In this document: positions 60,454-64,000 of the stretch, piece by piece
Numbering within the stretch: position 1 is the first letter of the stretch
Layout of the letters: every line of letters begins with the position of its first letter
Source: Pseudomonas kielensis
GTDB lineage: Bacteria; Pseudomonadota; Gammaproteobacteria; Pseudomonadales; Pseudomonadaceae
Assembly (NCBI RefSeq): GCF_014236655.1
Contig: NZ_JACMYG010000019.1
Coordinates: 1-64,000 of the forward strand
Length of the DNA stretch: 64,000 bases
Direction of reading: 5' to 3'
Made by a program: the position numbers and the translations under genes
Notes under the pieces: model-generated
The model's database searches: none
What the model was told of the DNA's origin: nothing
Seen by the model: the letters and a program-made list of their open reading frames with translations, nothing else

Positions 60454-61367
60454 GCCGCTTGAGCATTGAGGCCAGCACCGCGCTGTGCCTGTTGCAGGAC
60501 GCCGGGCGCTTCGGCGTGCGCCACCTGGGCGTGACCCAGGGCGGGGCGGCGGACTGGTTGTCGATGTCCTGGGCCAACAGCCTGCTGGGCAACCCGCTGG
60601 AGGCGGCGGTGATCGAGGTCACCCTCGGCGGCTTGACCCTGCAGGCCCAGGACGATTGTTGCCTGGCGCTGGCGGGTGCCGATCTCGGCGCGTTGCTGGA
60701 CGGCCAGCCCCTGGCCCCGTGGCGCAGTTTTACCCTGCGCAAGGGCCAGCGCTTGCAGTTCACGCAACCGTTGCTGGGGGCCCGGGCCTATCTGGCGGCG
60801 CCCGGCGGCTTCACTGCGCCGCAGGTGTTGGGCAGTTGCGCCACCGTGGTACGCGAGGAACTGGGGGGGCTGGACGGCTTCGGTCAGCCATTGGCCAAAG
60901 GTGCGGAACTGAGTTACGCCGGGCCGGCAACGACGTTGCGCGAAGTACCGGGCGAGCAGCGCCCCGACTTCCGTCGCGCGCCTGTGCTGGATCTGGTGCT
61001 GGGGGCGCAACATGGCGAGTTCAGTGGGCAAAGCCTGTTCGATGCCTTCAACAGCACCTGGACCCTGGACACCCGCGCCGACCGCATGGGCATGCGCTTG
61101 CTGGGCCCGGCCTTGCAGTATCAGGGCCGACCGATGATCTCCGAAGGCATTCCGCTGGGAGCAGTGCAGGTGCCGCCAGACGGGCAGCCGATCGTGTTGC
61201 TCAATGACCGGCAGACCATTGGCGGTTATCCACGGTTGGGGGCGCTGACGCCACTGGCCCTGGCCCGCCTGGCGCAGTGCCTGCCGGGGCAGACAGTGCG
61301 ACTGGCCCCGGTGGTGCAAGAGACCGCGCATCGCCAGCACCGGGAATTGCTGCAGCGGTTCAGGTGA
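60450..61367 (+). CDS. pxpC: 5-oxoprolinase subunit C (KipA-like, biotin-dependent-carboxyltransferase type)
   Basis: The 305-aa protein has the KipA/urea-amidolyase-type motifs LQDAGRFGVRHLGVTQGGAAD and RADRMGMRLLGPAL, with PDGQPIVLLNDRQTIGGYPR. It completes the PxpABC set. A REP-like remnant follows its stop. Confidence 0.94.
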   Translation: MSRLSIEASTALCLLQDAGRFGVRHLGVTQGGAADWLSMSWANSLLGNPLEAAVIEVTLGGLTLQAQDDCCLALAGADLGALLDGQPLAPWRSFTLRKGQRLQFTQPLLGARAYLAAPGGFTAPQVLGSCATVVREELGGLDGFGQPLAKGAELSYAGPATTLREVPGEQRPDFRRAPVLDLVLGAQHGEFSGQSLFDAFNSTWTLDTRADRMGMRLLGPALQYQGRPMISEGIPLGAVQVPPDGQPIVLLNDRQTIGGYPRLGALTPLALARLAQCLPGQTVRLAPVVQETAHRQHRELLQRFR

Positions 61368-61387
61368 TCGCAGGCTTGCCCGCGATG
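61367..61387. repeat. REP-like remnant after pxpC
   Basis: ATCGC (61367-61371) and CGCGAT (61381-61386) flank AGGCTTGCC, a degraded REP core. The gap 61368-61481 shows nothing else apart from a GC-rich stretch, and no strong terminator was seen between pxpC and the convergent VWA gene. Confidence 0.6.
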
Positions 61388-61481
61388 AGGCCAGAACATT
61401 CAATATCGCGGGTGCCTGACCCCCCGCCATCGTCGGAACGGCGCCCCGGAGCAGGCTGCGATCTGTCCGGGTGTTAAACGG

Positions 61482-62660
61482 TCATTTGGAGAGAAACCGC
61501 ATCCCTTCTTCCAGCCCACGCAAGGTCAGGGGATACATCTGGTCCTCGATCAAGTCGCGCACGATCTTGGTCGAGGAGGTATAGCCCCACGTGTCTTTCG
61601 GGTAGGGGTTGATCCAGATGAGCTTCTTGTACTTCTCCATGAAGCGCTGCATCCACACGTAGCCCGGCTCTTCGTTCCAGTGCTCGACACTGCCGCCGGC
61701 CTGGGTGATTTCATACGGCGCCATGGCGGCGTCGCCGATGAAGATCACTTTGTAGTCGGCGCCGTACTTGTGCAGCAGGTCCTGGGTCGAGGTGCGCTCG
61801 GAGGTGCGGCGCATGTTGTTCTTCCACACCGACTCATAAACGAAGTTGTGGAAGTAGTAGTACTCCAGGTGCTTGAACTCGGTCTTGCAGGCCGAGAACA
61901 GCTCCTCGCAAGTCTTCACGTGGGCGTCCATCGAGCCGCCGATGTCGAACAGCAGCAACAGCTTGACCGTGTTGCGTCGCTCCGGCCGCATCTGAATGTT
62001 CAGCAGCCCGGCATCGCGGGCGGTGTGGTCGATGGTGCCATCGATGTCCAGCTCTTCCGCGGCACCCTGGCGCGCAAATTTACGCAGCCGGCGCAGGGCG
62101 ACCTTGATGTTGCGGGTGCCCAGTTCCACCGAGTCGTCGAGGTTCTTGTACTCGCGTTGATCCCAGACTTTTACCGCCTTGCCCTGGCGCTTGCCGGCAT
62201 CACCGACCCGGATGCCTTCCGGGTTGAAGCCGCCGGAGCCGAACGGGCTGGTGCCACCGGTGCCGATCCATTTGTTGCCGCCGGCGTGGCGTTCCTTCTG
62301 CTCTTCAAGGCGCTTCTTGAACTCTTCGATCAGCTTGTCCAGGCCACCCAGGGACTGGATCTGCGCGCGCTCCTCATCGCTGAGGGAACGCTCGAATTCC
62401 TTGCGCAACCAGTCTTCGGGAATCAGCGCCTGAAGGTGGTCGTCGAGTTTTTCCAGGCCATTGAAGTAGGCACCGAACGCCCGGTCGAACTTGTCGAAAT
62501 GCCGTTCATCCTTGACCAGGATGGCCCGCGCCAGGTAGTAGAACTCGTCCATGTCGGCGAAGGTCACGCGCTGTTTCAGCGCGTTGATCAGGTCCAGCAG
62601 TTCGCGCACCGAGACCGGAACCTTGGCCGCGCGCATTTCATTGAACAGGTTGAGCAGCAT
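61482..62660 (-). CDS. VWA domain protein (CoxE-like)
   Basis: The 392-aa protein has a long N-terminal helical part (about 1-200) and a VWA domain from about 220, where LLLLFDIGGSMDAHVK is the MIDAS loop. The second MIDAS position is Gly (DIGGS) rather than Ser, seen also in other members. It works with the MoxR ATPase encoded 12 bases upstream; such pairs act as chaperones that insert metals or remodel complexes. The substrate is unknown. The C-terminal half holds WGYTSSTKIVRDLIEDQMYP. Confidence 0.9.
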   Translation of the reverse strand: MLLNLFNEMRAAKVPVSVRELLDLINALKQRVTFADMDEFYYLARAILVKDERHFDKFDRAFGAYFNGLEKLDDHLQALIPEDWLRKEFERSLSDEERAQIQSLGGLDKLIEEFKKRLEEQKERHAGGNKWIGTGGTSPFGSGGFNPEGIRVGDAGKRQGKAVKVWDQREYKNLDDSVELGTRNIKVALRRLRKFARQGAAEELDIDGTIDHTARDAGLLNIQMRPERRNTVKLLLLFDIGGSMDAHVKTCEELFSACKTEFKHLEYYYFHNFVYESVWKNNMRRTSERTSTQDLLHKYGADYKVIFIGDAAMAPYEITQAGGSVEHWNEEPGYVWMQRFMEKYKKLIWINPYPKDTWGYTSSTKIVRDLIEDQMYPLTLRGLEEGMRFLSK

Positions 62661-62672
62661 GGCAGCAGCCTC

Positions 62673-63518
62673 TTAGCGGGTGCCGCGACGGCTCATGAAC
62701 GCCAGGCGCTCGAGCAACTGCACGTCCTGCTCGTTCTTCACCAGGGCCCCGGCCAGTGGCGGGATGGCCTTGGTCGGATCGCGCTCGCGCAGCACCGCTT
62801 CGCCGATGTTGTCGGCCATCAGCAGCTTGAGCCAGTCCACCAGTTCCGAGGTCGACGGCTTTTTCTTCAGCCCTGGCACTTTGCGCACATCGAAGAACAC
62901 GTCCAGCGCTTCGCTGACCAGGTCTTTCTTGATGTCCGGGTAGTGCACGTCGACGATCTTCTGCAGGGTGGTGCGGTCCGGGAAGGCGATGTAGTGGAAG
63001 AAGCAGCGGCGCAGGAAGGCGTCCGGCAGCTCTTTCTCGTTGTTGGAGGTAATGATGATGATCGGACGTTGCTTGGCCTTGATGGTCTCGTCGATTTCGT
63101 AGACGTAGAACTCCATCTTGTCGAGTTCTTGCAGCAGGTCGTTGGGGAACTCGATGTCGGCCTTGTCGATTTCGTCGATCAGCAGGATCACCCGTTCCTC
63201 CGACTCGAAGGCCTCCCAAAGCTTGCCCTTTTTCAGGTAGTTGCGGATGTCGTGGACCTTGTCCACGCCCAGTTGCGAATCGCGCAGGCGGCTGACCGCG
63301 TCGTACTCGTACAGGCCCTGGTGCGCCTTGGTGGTGGACTTGATGTGCCAGGTGATCAGGCGCGCGCCGAAGGATTCGGCCAGTTGCTCGGCAAGCATGG
63401 TCTTGCCGGTGCCCGGCTCACCCTTGACCAGCAGTGGCCGCTCCAGGGTGATGGCGGCGTTGACCGCCAGCTTCAGGTCATCGGTGGCGACGTATGCGCG
63501 GGTGCCTTCGAACTTCAT
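62673..63518 (-). CDS. MoxR family AAA+ ATPase
   Basis: The 281-aa protein starts at MKFEGTRAYVATDDL with GAGGAA upstream; the frame to 63578 is not supported. Walker A is GEPGTGKTMLAEQLA, Walker B is VILLIDEIDKAD, sensor 1 is IIITSNNEKELPDAFLRRC. MoxR ATPases act with VWA proteins as chaperones in assembly of cofactor-containing enzymes. The VWA partner follows after 12 bases on the same strand. Confidence 0.92.
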   Translation of the reverse strand: MKFEGTRAYVATDDLKLAVNAAITLERPLLVKGEPGTGKTMLAEQLAESFGARLITWHIKSTTKAHQGLYEYDAVSRLRDSQLGVDKVHDIRNYLKKGKLWEAFESEERVILLIDEIDKADIEFPNDLLQELDKMEFYVYEIDETIKAKQRPIIIITSNNEKELPDAFLRRCFFHYIAFPDRTTLQKIVDVHYPDIKKDLVSEALDVFFDVRKVPGLKKKPSTSELVDWLKLLMADNIGEAVLRERDPTKAIPPLAGALVKNEQDVQLLERLAFMSRRGTR

Positions 63519-63660
63519 CGGTAATTCCTCGAACAGTAGCGCCGACCTGCGCCGGGCAGGGCGGGGGAAAGAGATCACATGCCCGACTATAACGCGGCGC
63601 CCGGTCGACTGTGAACGCAGACGGCTTATTCAGTCTCTGAATGGGGCGTCACATGGTGAC

Positions 63661-64000
63661 TCAGTCAGCTGACGGCTTGGGCTGCTCGTATCGTGCATTA
63701 AAAGCCTGGATGAAGCCGTTGCGCAGAATCTGCAGGAAAGCCTGGAAAGCACTGATGTCCTGTTTATGCACGCTGCCACTGAGTTCGACCCGGGTGGCGA
63801 ACTGGTTTTTCGGCTGGTTCTTGAGCACGGTTTCAGTGGTGCCCACCAAGGCCTCCCAGACCGAACGCAGGATGCCTTTCTTTTCATTGGCCACATCCTG
63901 CTGCCAGTTGAACACATCGACATCGCGCAACAGCGGCTTGATGTAGCCCTTGAGCTGGCCTTTGTTGGCCTGGGCTTCGATGACCACGTCGCCGTGGCCG
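63661..64000 (-). CDS. C-terminal part of a DUF748 (AsmA-like) protein, cut by window end
   Basis: Only the last 112 or so residues are in the window; on the far side the frame continues past 64000. The sequence GHGDVVIEAQ... KGQLKGYIKPLLRDVDVFNW ... LQILRNGFIQAFNARYEQP matches the C-terminal end of DUF748 proteins, which are large AsmA-like envelope proteins. They are thought to act in envelope homeostasis. I cannot see its start or its upstream neighbours. The region 63519-63660 before the MoxR gene holds no gene. Confidence 0.75.
   Translation of the reverse strand, partial: GHGDVVIEAQANKGQLKGYIKPLLRDVDVFNWQQDVANEKKGILRSVWEALVGTTETVLKNQPKNQFATRVELSGSVHKQDISAFQAFLQILRNGFIQAFNARYEQPKPSAD

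Noticed and set aside
1..64000. CRISPR arrays, prophage genes, insertion sequences or integrase genes
   Set aside because: No repeat-spacer array, transposase, integrase or phage structural motif was seen; tRNA-Ser has no duplicated 3' end beside it that would suggest an attachment site.

Overview
The window reads as chromosomal DNA of a Pseudomonas of the fluorescens group. GC is high and gene packing is tight. Core gene order (bcp, gcvR, dapA, bamC, purC) is of gammaproteobacterial type, the flagellar and chemotaxis genes are of Pseudomonas type with sigma-54 and sigma-28 promoters, and REP-type palindromes (GCGAGC...GCTCGC) lie in several intergenic gaps. I see no prophage, insertion sequence, CRISPR array or plasmid function.

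Layout. 0.2-5.5 kb: a response regulator with a TPR output and a sensorless histidine kinase, a glutamine-synthetase-family gamma-glutamyl ligase and an MFS transporter. 5.5-13.3 kb: flagellum and chemotaxis (ycgR, flgN, flgM, flgA, cheV, cheR, flgBCDE). 13.3-21.3 kb: housekeeping genes (BepA-type protease, TusA-like protein, PerM-type permease, bcp, gcvR, dapA, bamC, a metallo-beta-lactamase-fold hydrolase, purC) ending in tRNA-Ser(CGA). 21.5-30.5 kb: an accessory catabolic cluster with two candidate deacylases (M14 and M20 type), a basic-amino-acid ABC importer, an AruH-like aminotransferase and an AruI-like 2-ketoarginine decarboxylase. 30.5-36.8 kb: two LysR regulators around a tautomerase, a CynX-type MFS transporter, a repeat-rich 0.76-kb gap and a second gamma-glutamylpolyamine synthetase-like gene. 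36.9-51.2 kb: eptA and a run of mostly conserved single genes (rnd, ycgL, ycgN, an RNA methyltransferase, yajD, oligopeptidase B, a class II amidotransferase), including a secreted M61-like protein whose zinc site is degenerate. 51.2-56.5 kb: a compact siderophore locus (one NIS synthetase, one MFS exporter, one TonB-dependent receptor). 56.5-61.4 kb: 5-oxoproline utilisation (LysR, MFS transporter, pxpABC). 61.5-64 kb: a VWA/MoxR pair and the C-terminal end of a DUF748 protein cut by the window edge.

How the genes work together. The flagellar block carries one promoter of each late class: sigma-54 before flgB, sigma-28 before flgMN and a probable sigma-54 site before flgA. The 21.5-30.5 kb cluster can be read as a route: import of an arginine-like or N-acylated arginine-like compound, deacylation, transamination to 2-ketoarginine, then decarboxylation. 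The later steps (aldehyde dehydrogenase, guanidinobutyrase) are not in the window. The siderophore locus holds synthesis, export and uptake in one transcription unit with a candidate Fur box. The two most promising little-described systems are the guanidino/N-acyl-arginine cluster and the single-synthetase siderophore locus. The most unusual single protein is the M61-like pseudo-peptidase at 43341-44564.
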